A stretch of DNA of 64,000 bases from positions 620,001 to 684,000 of the forward strand of contig NZ_JAAAPO010000002.1 in assembly GCF_009909235.1 (NCBI RefSeq), read 5' to 3'. Below are positions 30,290-43,701 of this stretch, piece after piece; position 1 is the first letter of the stretch, and every line of letters begins with the position of its first letter. The notes beneath the pieces were generated by a model that ran no database searches, was not told where the DNA came from, and saw only the letters and a program-made list of their open reading frames with translations. The position numbers and the translations under genes were made by a program. The DNA comes from Novosphingobium ovatum. Lineage in GTDB: Bacteria > Pseudomonadota > Alphaproteobacteria > Sphingomonadales > Sphingomonadaceae.

Positions 30290-31455
30290 CAGGCGAGGCT
30301 CTCAATGAATTTCGTGAACAGATAGAAGCTGTCTTGCGGGCCGGGCGAGGCTTCGGGGTGGTACTGGACCGAGAAAGCCTTTTTGCCGGTGATTTCGATG
30401 CCGCAATTGCTGCCGTCGAACAGGCTGACGTGGGTTTCGACCACGCCGTCCGGCAGGGTCGCCGCGTCGACCGCGAAACCGTGGTTCATGCTTGTGATTT
30501 CCACCACGCCCTCGGCGGTGCGCTTGACCGGGTGGTTGGCGCCTCTGTGGCCCTGATGCATCTTGATCGTCTGCGCGCCAGCGGCCAGCGCCAGCATCTG
30601 ATGGCCCAGACAAATGCCAAACAGCGGCATCCCCTGATCCAGCAGCGCGCGGATCACCGGCACGGCATATTTGCCGGTGGCGGCCGGGTCACCGGGGCCG
30701 TTCGACAGGAACACGCCGTCGGGCTGGAGCGAGAGGATCGTTTCCAGCGAGGTTTCGGCGGGAACCACCGTCACCCGCGCCCCGGCCTGCACCAGATTGC
30801 GGAAAATGTTGTCCTTGGCGCCAAAATCCATGGCGACGACATGCGGGCGGGTGTCGTGGGGCGAACGGCCATAACCCTTGCCCAGCGTCCAGATGCCGCC
30901 TTCCCAGCCTTCTTGGGCGCTGCGCGTCACCTGCTTGGCCAGATCCATGCCGACCAGACCCGGCCACGCCTTGGCCTTGGCCAACAGGGCGTCGAGGTCA
31001 AAGTTGCCATCGGGATCATGCGCGATCACCGCGTTGGGCGCGCCCGACAGGCGGATGCGGCGGGTCAGCGCGCGGGTGTCGAGACCTGCGATGCCGATCT
31101 TGCCCTTGGCCTTCATCCAGGCGTCAAAGGTGCCCTCGCTGCGGAAGTTGGACGGGGCCGTCACATCCTCGCGCACGATGCAGCCAACGGCGCCATCGAC
31201 GGCGGCCTCGTTGTCCTCGGCATTCACGCCGACATTGCCGACATGCGGAAAGGTGAAGGTCACAACCTGACCGGCATAGGAGGGATCAGTCATGATCTCC
31301 TGATAGCCGGTGATCGAGGTGTTGAAGCACACTTCGCCCACGGCATTGCCGGTGGCGCCAAATCCGCGCCCCCACGCCACATGCCCATCGCTCAACACCA
31401 GAACTGCGGTGGCGCCAGAAGGTTTAGGCGCAAGCGAAAAGGCGGGGTCTGCCAT
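30289..31455 (-). CDS. carA: Carbamoyl-phosphate synthase small (glutaminase) subunit
   Basis: Glutamine amidotransferase subunit that supplies ammonia to CarB. 388 residues. N-terminal domain [35 protein letters not shown] (read in two parts) and the class I amidotransferase triad: Cys in [16 protein letters not shown], His and Glu in [12 protein letters not shown]. Overlaps carB by one base, so the two are coupled. A TTGACG/TAGCGG promoter lies about 50-75 nt upstream. Confidence 0.98.
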
Positions 31456-31495
31456 AGGGGGCGCTCCGTTGTAAGGGTTTTGGTAATGTGTGCTA

Positions 31496-31532
31496 AGGCC
31501 CGCCCGCTAGACCTATGTGACCGATACGTCAA
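31496..31532 (-). promoter_or_regulatory. carA promoter region with a shared 19-mer
   Basis: On the minus strand TTGACG (31532-31527), 17 nt, TAGCGG (31509-31504). The -10 falls inside AGGCCCGCCCGCTAGACCT (31496-31514, plus-strand reading), which recurs with one mismatch at 36246-36264. On the plus strand TTGTAA with 18 nt to CTAAGG (31493-31498) may serve yqeY, so the two divergent promoters would overlap face to face. Confidence 0.35.
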
Positions 31533-31636
31533 CCTAGGAAAAGGTGAAAATCCCCGCTAAGGTCTTTCGCCCCTCTGTCGCGCGGCGCGTCGCGCCCGCA
31601 ATGAGCAACCCCATTCCACAGGGAAAGACCGCAATA

Positions 31637-32089
31637 ATGATCCGCGATTCGATCAAGGCCGCGCAGGTGGCCGCCATGAAGTCGGGCGACAAGGCCCGCC
31701 TTGCCGCTGTCCGCCTGATCCTGGCCAAGCTGAAGGACAAGGATATCGAGCTGCGCACCGCCGCCAATATCCCCGATGACGACACCATCGTCACCGACGT
31801 GCTGCAAAAGATGGTCAAGCAGCGCCGCGAATCCATCGCCATGTATGAACAGGGTGGCCGCCCCGAACTGGCCGCGGTTGAGGCTGCCGAGGTGGCCGTG
31901 ATCGAGGACTTCCTGCCCGCGCAGATGGGAGAGGACGAGGTCAAGGCCGCGATCGAGGCGATCAAGGCCGAGGTGGGCGCTGCCGGACCCAAGGACATGG
32001 GCAAGGTCATCGCCGCGCTGAAGGCCAAGCATGGCACGCAGATCGACATGAGCAAGGCCAGCGCGCTGGTAAAGGCGGCGCTGGCGTAA
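31637..32089 (+). CDS. GatB/YqeY domain protein
   Basis: 150-residue YqeY-type protein starting MIRDSIKAAQVAAMKSGDKARLAAVR, then LAKLKDKDIELR, DVLQKMVKQRRESIAMYEQGGRPELAAVEAAE and a C-terminal helical domain with GPKDMGKVIAALKAKHG. YqeY proteins share a domain with GatB and may bind tRNA; their role is not settled. GGGAAAG at 31621-31627 supports ATG 31637 over in-frame starts at 31544 and 31601. Its stop overlaps the dnaG ATG (TAATG), the standard yqeY-dnaG-rpoD order. Confidence 0.92.
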   Translation: MIRDSIKAAQVAAMKSGDKARLAAVRLILAKLKDKDIELRTAANIPDDDTIVTDVLQKMVKQRRESIAMYEQGGRPELAAVEAAEVAVIEDFLPAQMGEDEVKAAIEAIKAEVGAAGPKDMGKVIAALKAKHGTQIDMSKASALVKAALA

Positions 32090-34011
32090 TGAGCCTCACG
32101 CCCCAATGGCTGGACGAGTTGCGCACCCGCATCACGCTGTCGGGCGTGGTCGGGCGCACAACCCGCATCCAGAAGGCGGGGCGCGAGTTTCGCGGCTGTT
32201 GCCCGTTCCACAACGAGAAAACGCCCAGCTTTTACGTCAATGACGAGAAGGGCTTTTACCACTGCTTTGGCTGTGGGGCGCATGGCGATGTGATCCGCTG
32301 GATGACGGATCAGCGCGGGCTGTCCTTCATGGATGCGGTCAAGCAATTGGCCGAGGAGGCGGGGATGGAGATGCCCGCCCCCGACCCCCGCGCCGCCCAG
32401 CGCGCCGAAAAGGCCAAGACGCTGCATGATGTGACGCAGGCGGCGCAGGACTGGTTCGTCGCGCAACTGGCCAGCGACGAGGGCGCTCAGGCTCGCACCT
32501 ATTTGGCCTCGCGCGGGTTTTCGCCCGCCGTCGCCCGCGAATTCGGCTTTGGCTATGCGCCAGAGGGGCGGCAGGCGTTGAAGGGCGCGCTTGCCCAGTT
32601 CCCCGAAGCCATGCTGATCGAGGCGGGCCTGCGGATCGTGGTGGACGATAAGGAGCCCTATGACCGGTTCCGGGGGCGGTTGATGCTGCCCATTCAGGAC
32701 GCGCGCGGGCGGGTGATCGGCTTTGGCGGGCGCATCCTGCAATCGGGCAAGAGCGACGCGCCCAAATATCTCAACTCCCCCGACACGCCGCTATTTGACA
32801 AGGGGCGCACGCTCTACAACCTGCACCGCGCCAGCCCGGCCTCACGCAAAAGCGGGCGGGTGGTCGTGGTCGAAGGCTATATGGACGTGATCGCGCTGGC
32901 CGCCGCCGGGTTTCACGATGCCGTGGCGCCGATGGGCACGGCGCTGACCGAAATGCAGATCGAGCTGTTGTGGCGGCAGGTCGAGGTGCCGATCCTGTGC
33001 TTTGACGGGGACGCGGCGGGGCAAAGGGCGGCGATGCGGGCGATCACCCGCGCCCTGCCGCTGCTGCGCCCCGGCCATACGCTCCGCATCCTGCGCATGG
33101 CCAATGGGCTGGACCCGGACGAGCTGATCAAGGCGCAAGGGCCCAAGGCCATGGCGCAGGCGCTGGAGCAGACCGACAGCCTGATCGACATATTGTGGGC
33201 GCATGAACGCGATGCCTCGCCCACCGACAGCCCCGAAGCCAAGGCCGGCCTGAAGGCCCGCCTGATGGCCCATGTCGACACCATCGCCGATCAAGACATC
33301 AAGGCGATGTACCGGCGCGAACTGCTGGACCGCTTTTCCGATTTCGCCTTTCCCCGGCGCGAAGCCCCCGCCTTCCAGCCCCGCGCGCCCTTTGCCGGCG
33401 GACAGCGCGGTGGTGGACAGAGGGGCCGTTTTGGCCGCGACATCCCCCCGCCCCGCCCCTTGCCCGAAACGGCGGCGCTGGCCGCCCTGCCGCCGGGCGC
33501 GGGATTTCGACGCGCCGCGCTCGACGCGCTGGTCGCCGGACTGGTGCGCATGCCACGCCAGATCGCCTTCCACGCCGAGCGTCTGACCCGCCTTGCGCCC
33601 GAAGATCCGCGTATTGATCTGTTGCTGGATCATTCCCATGACGCAGAGGGGCTTGATTCGCAGGCGATTGCCACCATATTCGCGCATGAAGGTTTAAGCT
33701 TGCCATCAACGGAGGCGCCACGCGGCATGCACTTCTCGTTTCTGTCAGACGATGGCGACACTGCGCAGGCCGATCTGGCCGATGTGGTCACCGTGCTGGC
33801 CGAAATCCCGGCCGTTACCGCCGCCAAGGCCCGCGCCATGGCCCGATACGAGGCCGAGTTGACCGAGCAAGCGGAGGCGGAACATAACCGTCTGCGGCAA
33901 AGACTGGACGATTTGAAAAAAACAGAACTGGATTTGAAGGCGCGACTCGGCCAAATGGCCGCAACCACCGACAGCAGCGACACCGCATCCGCGGATGGCG
34001 CGCCCAACTAG
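32089..34011 (+). CDS. dnaG: DNA primase
   Basis: Synthesises RNA primers at the replication fork and binds DnaB. 640 residues. The CHC2 zinc finger has ligands C38, H41, C59 and C62 in [13 protein letters not shown] and [11 protein letters not shown]. The RNA polymerase core contains the TOPRIM motif [16 protein letters not shown] (about 259-274) and the [13 protein letters not shown] segment. A low-complexity linker rich in Pro, Arg and Gly (around 33370-33470) leads into the helicase-binding C-terminal domain. It overlaps yqeY by one base and is 11 nt upstream of rpoD. Confidence 0.97.
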   Translation: MSLTPQWLDELRTRITLSGVVGRTTRIQKAGREFRGCCPFHNEKTPSFYVNDEKGFYHCFGCGAHGDVIRWMTDQRGLSFMDAVKQLAEEAGMEMPAPDPRAAQRAEKAKTLHDVTQAAQDWFVAQLASDEGAQARTYLASRGFSPAVAREFGFGYAPEGRQALKGALAQFPEAMLIEAGLRIVVDDKEPYDRFRGRLMLPIQDARGRVIGFGGRILQSGKSDAPKYLNSPDTPLFDKGRTLYNLHRASPASRKSGRVVVVEGYMDVIALAAAGFHDAVAPMGTALTEMQIELLWRQVEVPILCFDGDAAGQRAAMRAITRALPLLRPGHTLRILRMANGLDPDELIKAQGPKAMAQALEQTDSLIDILWAHERDASPTDSPEAKAGLKARLMAHVDTIADQDIKAMYRRELLDRFSDFAFPRREAPAFQPRAPFAGGQRGGGQRGRFGRDIPPPRPLPETAALAALPPGAGFRRAALDALVAGLVRMPRQIAFHAERLTRLAPEDPRIDLLLDHSHDAEGLDSQAIATIFAHEGLSLPSTEAPRGMHFSFLSDDGDTAQADLADVVTVLAEIPAVTAAKARAMARYEAELTEQAEAEHNRLRQRLDDLKKTELDLKARLGQMAATTDSSDTASADGAPN

Positions 34012-34022
34012 ATGGCGGAATA

Positions 34023-36053
<2,031 letters not shown>

Positions 36054-36079
36054 GCGAGCCACAGCGCAAAAGAACCAAA

Positions 36080-36106
36080 GGGGGCGGCCACCACCGCCCC
36101 CTTTTT
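36080..36106 (+). terminator. Terminator after yqeY-dnaG-rpoD
   Basis: Perfect stem GGGGGCGG (36080-36087) / CCGCCCCC (36094-36101), 6-nt loop, then TTTTT. Confidence 0.88.
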
Positions 36107-36245
36107 CTTGGGCCCATCCGGCCTGACGCCCCGCCCCGCGGGATAAAACGCAAACGGGTGCAATTTATACCCGCTTGGGCACTGGCAAGGCGGGCAGACA
36201 CAGCCTATGGGGGCGTCCTTGCGATTCTGTCTCTATCCGTAGTAC

Positions 36246-36264
36246 AGGCCCGCCCCCTAGACCT
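36246..36264 (+). promoter_or_regulatory. 19-mer shared with the carA/yqeY region
   Basis: AGGCCCGCCCCCTAGACCT, 70 nt before the rpiB start, matches 31496-31514 at 18 of 19 positions. Possibly a promoter element or binding site. The rest of the 36107-36333 gap shows nothing else definite. Confidence 0.3.
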
Positions 36265-36333
36265 GATTCGCCCGCTGCCCCCTGCGCCTGCCCCGATTTG
36301 CGCCGCCGGGCCGCCGCCAGAAAGGTGCGTGAA

Positions 36334-36771
36334 ATGAAGATTGCCATTGCCTCGGACCATGCCGCTGTCGCGCTCAAGGCGGAACTCGCCGAATATCTGC
36401 GCGCCGCTGGCCATGAGGTGGACGATCTGGGCCCGATGAGCGAAGACCGCGTGGACTACCCCGACTATGGCTACAAGCTGGCCCATGCCGTGGCGTCCGG
36501 CGCGGCGGAGCGCGGCGTGGCCCTGTGCGGCAGTGGTATCGGCATTTCCGTGGCGGTCAACCGCAACCCGGCCTGCCGCTGCGCGCTGGTGGGTGAGCCG
36601 CTGTCGGCCGCCCTGTCGCGTGAGCACAATGACGCCAATGTCATCGCCATGGGCGCGCGCCTGACCGGCCCCGACATGGCCAAGGCCTGCCTTGACGCCT
36701 TTCTTTCGACCGATTTCGGCGGTGGCCGCCATGCTGGCCGCGTCGAAAAGCTGTCCAACCCCGCAATCTGA
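36334..36771 (+). CDS. rpiB: Ribose-5-phosphate isomerase B
   Basis: Interconverts ribose 5-phosphate and ribulose 5-phosphate, the RibB substrate. 145 residues from ATG 36334 (AAAGG ten bases upstream). RpiB/LacAB motifs: [40 protein letters not shown], the catalytic Cys in [15 protein letters not shown], and [18 protein letters not shown]. It lies 23 nt upstream of glyA, so rpiB-glyA are probably one transcript. The frame is open upstream to 36175, but family homology begins at this ATG. Confidence 0.96.
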   Translation: MKIAIASDHAAVALKAELAEYLRAAGHEVDDLGPMSEDRVDYPDYGYKLAHAVASGAAERGVALCGSGIGISVAVNRNPACRCALVGEPLSAALSREHNDANVIAMGARLTGPDMAKACLDAFLSTDFGGGRHAGRVEKLSNPAI

Positions 36772-36794
36772 ACCAGCCCCAAAGGAGATACCCC

Positions 36795-38111
36795 ATGACC
36801 GACACCGCGACCCCGACGGCCGTTCGTCCGCAAGGCTTCTTTACGGCTGGTCTGGCCGAGCGTGATCCCGCCATCGCTGGCTGGATCAACAAGGAACTGG
36901 GCCGTCAGCGCGACAAGATCGAATTGATCGCCTCCGAGAACATCTGTTCGAAGGCGGTGCTGGAAGCGGCCGGTTCGATCCTGACCAACAAATATGCCGA
37001 GGGCTATCCCGGCCGCCGCTATTACGGCGGTTGCGAATTTGTGGACGAGATCGAGCAGATCGCCATCGACCGCGCCAAGGCGCTGTTTGGCGCCCAATTC
37101 GCCAATGTTCAGCCCAATTCGGGCAGCCAGATGAACCAGGCGGTGTTCCTGGCGCTGCTGCAGCCGGGCGACAGCTTCATGGGTCTGGACCTGTCGGCCG
37201 GTGGCCACCTGACGCATGGCAGCCCGGTGAACATGAGCGGCAAGTGGTTCCAGCCGATCCCCTATGGCGTGCGCGAGGACACCCAGCGCATCGACATGGA
37301 TCAGGTCGCCGACATCGCCCGCGCGAACAAGCCCAAGCTGATCATCTGCGGCGGCACGGCCTATTCGCGTGAGTGGGACTTCAAGCGTTTCCGCGAGATC
37401 GCCGATGAAGTGGGCGCGTTCCTGCTGGCCGACATGAGCCACTTTTCGGGTCTGGTCGCGGGCGGCGTGCATCCCTCGCCGGTGCCGCACGCCCATGTCA
37501 CCACCACCACCACGCACAAGTCGCTGCGCGGCCCCCGTTCGGGCATCATCCTGTCGAACGATGAAGCCATCGCCAAGAAGCTGAACAGCGCGATCTTCCC
37601 CGGCCTGCAGGGCGGCCCGCTGATGCACATCATCGCCGCCAAGGCTGTTGCCTTTGCCGAGGCGATGACGCCCGAGTTCAAGGCCTATGCCCGTCAGGTC
37701 AAGGCCAACGCCCACGCGCTGGCCGAAAGCCTGAAGGCCGAAGGGCTGGACATCGTTTCGGGCGGCACCGACAACCACCTGATGCTGGTCGACCTGCGCC
37801 CCTATGGCGCCAAGGGCAAGCATGCCGAGCATGCGCTGGACCGCGCGGCGATGACCTGCAACAAGAACAACATTCCCTTTGACAGCGAGAAGCCCGCGCT
37901 GACCAGCGGCATCCGTCTGGGGGCTCCTGCCGCCACGACCCGCGGTTTTGGCGAGGCCGAGTTCACGCAGATTGGCAAGTGGATCGCCCAAGTGGTTGAT
38001 GGTCTGCGCAAAAACGGCGAAGCCGGTGACGCGCAGATCGAAGCCCGCGTTGAGGCCGAAGTCGCCGAACTGTGCACCCGCTTCCCGATCTATCAGGGTC
38101 TGTCGTACTGA
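36795..38111 (+). CDS. glyA: Serine hydroxymethyltransferase
   Basis: PLP enzyme converting serine and tetrahydrofolate to glycine and methylene-tetrahydrofolate. 438 residues. Motifs include [53 protein letters not shown], the PLP Lys in [14 protein letters not shown], and [24 protein letters not shown] precedes ATG 36795. Followed after 53 nt by nrdR, a very common alphaproteobacterial order. No glycine riboswitch is visible. Confidence 0.98.
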   Translation: MTDTATPTAVRPQGFFTAGLAERDPAIAGWINKELGRQRDKIELIASENICSKAVLEAAGSILTNKYAEGYPGRRYYGGCEFVDEIEQIAIDRAKALFGAQFANVQPNSGSQMNQAVFLALLQPGDSFMGLDLSAGGHLTHGSPVNMSGKWFQPIPYGVREDTQRIDMDQVADIARANKPKLIICGGTAYSREWDFKRFREIADEVGAFLLADMSHFSGLVAGGVHPSPVPHAHVTTTTTHKSLRGPRSGIILSNDEAIAKKLNSAIFPGLQGGPLMHIIAAKAVAFAEAMTPEFKAYARQVKANAHALAESLKAEGLDIVSGGTDNHLMLVDLRPYGAKGKHAEHALDRAAMTCNKNNIPFDSEKPALTSGIRLGAPAATTRGFGEAEFTQIGKWIAQVVDGLRKNGEAGDAQIEARVEAEVAELCTRFPIYQGLSY

Positions 38112-38164
38112 TCGCGCAGATGGGGAAGGCGTCCCCTTCCCCATTGCCATAAGGCCCATTTTCC

Positions 38165-38680
38165 ATGCGCTGCCCGTTTTGCGCCCATGATACCAGTCAG
38201 GTCAAAGACAGCCGCCCGACCGAGGACAACACCTCGATCCGGCGGCGGCGTCAGTGTGAAAGCTGTGGCGCGCGTTTCACCACCTTTGAGCGCGTGCAAT
38301 TGCGCGAGATCACCGTGGTCAAGGCCAGCGGCGCGGGCCACGAACCCCGCCGCGAACCGTTTGACCGGGTAAAGATCGAGCAGTCGGTCGCTCTGGCCTG
38401 TCGCAAGCGGGCCGTGCCGCAAGAACGCATCGACCAATTGGTCAGCGGCATCCAGCGCCAACTGGAAACCATGGGTGAGGCCGAAGTGCCCAGCCAGACC
38501 ATCGGAGAAATGGTGATGGACGGCCTGCGCCAATTGGACAGCGTCGCCTATATCCGTTTCGCCAGCGTCTATCGCGACTTTGCCGAGGCGAAGGATTTTG
38601 AGGATTTCGCCGCGACCATTCAGGAAGCGGGCAATGCCAGTGGGCAAAGCCATGCCAGTGGGCAAAAGGGCCAGTCGTGA
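38165..38680 (+). CDS. nrdR: Transcriptional repressor NrdR
   Basis: Represses ribonucleotide reductase genes in response to nucleotide (dATP/ATP) binding. 171 residues: the N-terminal zinc ribbon has Cys pairs in [17 protein letters not shown] and [15 protein letters not shown]. Then comes an ATP-cone ([33 protein letters not shown]-type [24 protein letters not shown]). The tail after [20 protein letters not shown] is slightly longer than usual, with a duplicated ASGQ. Between glyA and trmJ. Confidence 0.97.
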   Translation: MRCPFCAHDTSQVKDSRPTEDNTSIRRRRQCESCGARFTTFERVQLREITVVKASGAGHEPRREPFDRVKIEQSVALACRKRAVPQERIDQLVSGIQRQLETMGEAEVPSQTIGEMVMDGLRQLDSVAYIRFASVYRDFAEAKDFEDFAATIQEAGNASGQSHASGQKGQS

Positions 38681-38691
38681 CCGGAGATGCC

Positions 38692-39498
38692 ATGACCGAT
38701 AAGCCCGTCATCGTTCTGGTCCGCCCGCAATTGGGCGAGAACATCGGCAAGGCCGCCCGCGCCATGCTGAACTTTGGCTTGGTCGAGATGCGGCTGGTGA
38801 CGCCGCGCGATGGCTGGCCCAACCCCAGTGCCGGTCCGGCCGCCGCTGGCGCCGACATCGTGCTGGAACAGGCGCGGGTGTATGACAGCCTCGCCGATGC
38901 GGTGGCTGATTGCACCCATGTCTATGCCACCACCGTGCGCAAGCGCGGCGTGACCAAGCCGGTCGTCACCCCCGAACAAGCCGCCCGCGAGATCCACGCG
39001 CATACCGCCGCCAACCTTGGCCGCAGCGCGCTGGTTTTTGGCCCCGAACGTTCGGGTCTGGAGACCGAGGACGTGGCGCTGGCCCGCGCGATTGTCACCG
39101 TGCCGATCAACCCGGAGTTTGGCTCGCTGAATTTGGCGCAGGCGGTGATCCTGTGCGCCTATGAATGGTCCAAGGGCACGACCGCCGCCGCCACGCTGGA
39201 ACAGCCCCCGGTCGAGGAGCTGTTGCCCCCTGCCCCGCAGGCCGAACTGGAAGGGCTGATCGCCCATTTCGAGGCATTGCTGGAGCCGCGCGACTATTTC
39301 TTTCCGCCCGCCCGCGCGGCGGCCACGCGCCTGACCTTGCGCAACATGCTGACCAAACCGGCGTGGAACCATCTGGAGGTGCGCACCATGCGCGGCGTGC
39401 TCTCGGCGCTGACCCGCACCCCCGGTGAAGCCCCGCCCAAGCGCCCCAAACCTGCCCCCACGGCGAACCCAGATACGGACGCGCCCGAAGGGGCTTGA
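38692..39498 (+). CDS. trmJ: tRNA (Cm32/Um32) methyltransferase TrmJ-like SPOUT enzyme
   Basis: SPOUT-class RNA 2'-O-methyltransferase. From ATG 38692 it has 268 residues starting MTDKPVIVLVRPQLGENIGKAARAMLNFG. The SAM-binding knot motifs are LVFGPERSGLETEDVALA and VPINPEFGSLNLAQAVILCAYEW, which match TrmJ best. The C-terminal part (FEALLEPRDYFFPPARAAATRL, LRNMLTKPAWNHLEVRTMRGVLSAL in two halves) fits TrmJ dimerisation. A GTG at 38677 overlapping the nrdR stop is an alternative; GGAG five bases before 38692 favours the ATG. Confidence 0.88.
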   Translation: MTDKPVIVLVRPQLGENIGKAARAMLNFGLVEMRLVTPRDGWPNPSAGPAAAGADIVLEQARVYDSLADAVADCTHVYATTVRKRGVTKPVVTPEQAAREIHAHTAANLGRSALVFGPERSGLETEDVALARAIVTVPINPEFGSLNLAQAVILCAYEWSKGTTAAATLEQPPVEELLPPAPQAELEGLIAHFEALLEPRDYFFPPARAAATRLTLRNMLTKPAWNHLEVRTMRGVLSALTRTPGEAPPKRPKPAPTANPDTDAPEGA

Positions 39499-39693
39499 CA
39501 ATCCCGCACCGGGCAGCCAAAGGCGCGCCTTCACAAGGACGGCGTGGGGTTCCCGCGCCGCATGTCCATTGGCCCCGCATGTCCGGTGAAGCGGAGGCCG
39601 CCCCTGAAGGAACACCATCAGGGGGTGCGCGCCGGAACCAACGAAGGCATGGGGCAATCCAGCCCCGCCAATAGCAAATGAAAGGAACGACGC
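39495..39693 (+). promoter_or_regulatory. rpsD promoter and long structured leader
   Basis: TTGACA (39495-39500) overlaps the trmJ stop; 17 nt later comes CAAAGG (39518-39523). The leader to the GTG at 39694 would be about 165 nt, GC-rich, with several short inverted repeats such as CCCCTGA (39602-39608)/ATCAGGGGG-like pairing near 39616-39624. Ribosomal protein S4 represses its own message in several bacteria, so a control structure is possible. Confidence 0.35.
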
Positions 39694-40305
39694 GTGTCGA
39701 AGCGCCAGTCGTCGAAGTATAAAATTGACCGCCGTATGGGCGAAAACATCTGGGGCCGTCCCAAGAGCTCGGTGAACCGCCGCTCGTATGGCCCCGGTCA
39801 GCACGGTCAGCGCCGCAAGGGCAAGCTGTCAGACTATGGCATTCAGCTGCGCGCCAAGCAGAAGCTGAAGGGCTATTACGGCGACATCACCGAAAAGCAG
39901 TTCAAGGCCACCTATCAGGAAGCCTCGCGCATGAAGGGCGACACCGGTCAGAACCTGATCGGTCTGCTGGAGCAGCGTCTGGACGCCGTGGTGTATCGCT
40001 CGAAGTTCGCCCCGACGATCTTCTCGGCCCGCCAGATCGTGTCGCACGGCCACATCTATGTGAACGGTGTGAAGTGCAACATCGCTTCGCGTCGCGTGCG
40101 CCCCGGTGACGTCGTGTCGCTGGGCACCAAGGCCAAGGAAATGGCGCTGATCGCCGAAGCCCAGGCCCTGCCCGAGCGTGAAGTCCCCGATTACGTTGCC
40201 GCCGATGGCGACAAGGTCACCTATGTCCGCGTCCCCACGCTGGACGAAGTGCCCTATCCGGTGAAGATGGAACCGAACCTGGTCGTCGAATTCTATTCGC
40301 GCTAA
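39694..40305 (+). CDS. rpsD: Ribosomal protein S4
   Basis: Primary 16S rRNA-binding protein and assembly initiator of the small subunit. 203 residues starting from a GTG with AAAGGA eight bases upstream: [42 protein letters not shown], then the S4 RNA-binding domain ([30 protein letters not shown] in two parts, [20 protein letters not shown]). The C-terminus NLVVEFYSR is canonical. Monocistronic here, closed by its own terminator. Confidence 0.98.
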   Translation: MSKRQSSKYKIDRRMGENIWGRPKSSVNRRSYGPGQHGQRRKGKLSDYGIQLRAKQKLKGYYGDITEKQFKATYQEASRMKGDTGQNLIGLLEQRLDAVVYRSKFAPTIFSARQIVSHGHIYVNGVKCNIASRRVRPGDVVSLGTKAKEMALIAEAQALPEREVPDYVAADGDKVTYVRVPTLDEVPYPVKMEPNLVVEFYSR

Positions 40306-40335
40306 GTTTTGGGCCTATTCCAAGGTTTCAGGAAA

Positions 40336-40363
40336 GGCGGTGGCTTCGGCTGCCGCCTTTTTT
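40336..40363 (+). terminator. rpsD terminator with TTCG tetraloop
   Basis: GGCGGTGGC (40336-40344) / GCTGCCGCC (40349-40357), TTCG loop, two G-T pairs, then six T. Confidence 0.88.
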
Positions 40364-40386
40364 GTTTTTGGGATTGAAGGAAAGGT

Positions 40387-40554
40387 GCCTCCGGCGGGCA
40401 AAGGGCGGCGGCCCTTTGCAATCCCGATACTGGGCACGCGCTCGATCGCCACGCCGCAGGCTTTTGCAGCCTCCGGCGGTGCCACGTCATGCCAACGCAG
40501 CCGGCCCGCACAACCGCCGCCAGTTAATGGGAGCGCGAGGGACTAGTCCCTCGC
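40387..40554 (+). repeat. Two-hairpin intergenic repeat, copy 1
   Basis: Begins GCCTCCGGCGGG. Hairpin 1 is GCAAAGGGC (40398-40406) / GCCCTTTGC (40411-40419). A middle part contains GATCGCC and CGCCGCAGGCTTT. Hairpin 2 is the perfect palindrome GCGAGGGACTAGTCCCTCGC (40535-40554). A second copy is at 55499-55671. Both fill the space between convergent gene ends (here rpsD and tgt). Confidence 0.75.
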
Positions 40555-40577
40555 ATCATCTTGCCCTCCCCTGCCTC

Positions 40578-42553
<1,976 letters not shown>

Positions 42554-42663
42554 GGCTTGGGGCATCGCCCCTCCCCGCCAGTCGGACAGGCGTCAGCGCG
42601 TGTTTGTCGGCGCGGCGTAACACGCCATCCTGCGGGCTGATATTCCCCGCAGGAGAGGCCCCT

Positions 42664-43701
42664 ATGTCCCGCAAGCTATCCCGCGCCATTGGCGTCGCCC
42701 TTGCCGCCGCCATGATGGCCGGCGCCCCCGCCATGCAGGCGCAGCCGGTCATCGGCGGACAGGCGGGGGTGCGGCCGATGTCGCCGATCGTGCGCGTCCT
42801 GCCCCCGGTGCCGGTGTGGAACGGCACGCCCGATGGGCCAAAGGACTGGCCCGCCGCCATTCCCGCCGGCACGCCCGAATTGTGGGAGCATGACGGGGCG
42901 TGGCTGTTCAATGTCTCGGTCCCCACCTACACCCCCTATCTGCCCGATCCGACCAAGGCGACCGGCGCGGCGGTGATCGTGGCGCCGGGCGGCGGCTTCC
43001 GCTTCCTCTCGATGACATCCGAAGGGACGCAGGTGGCCCAATGGCTGGCCGAACATGGCATTGCCGCCTTTGTGCTGAAATACCGCACCACCTATCGCCG
43101 CCCCGGCGAGGCGATCGAGGCCCACCGGCAGCGCAATCAGGCCAGCTTCCCCAACGGTCTGGGCGGAGCGGCGGGCGCGGCCGACGGGATCGAGGCCCTG
43201 CGCCAGATCCGCGCCCGCGCCGCCGAATATGGCATCGACCCGCAACGCGTGGGGGCGGTGGGCTTTTCGGCCGGGGGGCATGTGTCGGGGATGATGGCGA
43301 TCGATCCCGATCCGGCCAAGCGCGCCAATTTCTCCGGGCTGATCTATGGCATGCCGTTCCTCTGGCCGCTGCCGCCGCTGCCCGCGGCCAACCTGCCCTA
43401 TCCCCCCGGCACCCCGGCCGAGCCGTGGTTGCGCCCTGCCCCCACCCCGGCGCCGGGCGCGCTGCCGCCGATCTTCATGGCGGGCGCGCAGGATGATGCC
43501 ATCGCGGGCGTGGGCTTTACCCGGTTCCAGACCGCGCTGGCGGGCGCGGGCTATCTGCCCGAAGTCCACCTGTATCAGCGTGGCGGCCATGGCTTTGGCA
43601 TGCGGCAACAGAACCTGACGACCGACCACTGGATCGAGGAGTTCTATTGGTGGATCGCGGCCAACGGCTTTCTAAGCGCCAAACCAGCCCCCACCAAATG
43701 A
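42664..43701 (+). CDS. Exported alpha/beta hydrolase (esterase-lipase / BD-FAE type)
   Basis: 345 residues with a signal peptide (LSRAIGVALAAAMMAGAPAM, cleaved near AMQAQ). The oxyanion-hole motif APGGGFRFL is at 107-115, the nucleophile Ser202 in GFSAGG (200-205), and a C-terminal GGHGFGMRQQN supplies the His. This layout matches the bifunctional feruloyl/acetyl esterase-like or endo-1,4-xylanase-B-related hydrolases, so an esterase acting on plant-derived ester bonds is plausible. Its last four bases overlap the metallo-beta-lactamase start (ATGA). Confidence 0.82.
   Translation: MSRKLSRAIGVALAAAMMAGAPAMQAQPVIGGQAGVRPMSPIVRVLPPVPVWNGTPDGPKDWPAAIPAGTPELWEHDGAWLFNVSVPTYTPYLPDPTKATGAAVIVAPGGGFRFLSMTSEGTQVAQWLAEHGIAAFVLKYRTTYRRPGEAIEAHRQRNQASFPNGLGGAAGAADGIEALRQIRARAAEYGIDPQRVGAVGFSAGGHVSGMMAIDPDPAKRANFSGLIYGMPFLWPLPPLPAANLPYPPGTPAEPWLRPAPTPAPGALPPIFMAGAQDDAIAGVGFTRFQTALAGAGYLPEVHLYQRGGHGFGMRQQNLTTDHWIEEFYWWIAANGFLSAKPAPTK

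Noticed and set aside
36772-36794. Glycine or tetrahydrofolate riboswitch before glyA
   Set aside because: Only 23 nt separate rpiB and glyA, too short for a riboswitch.
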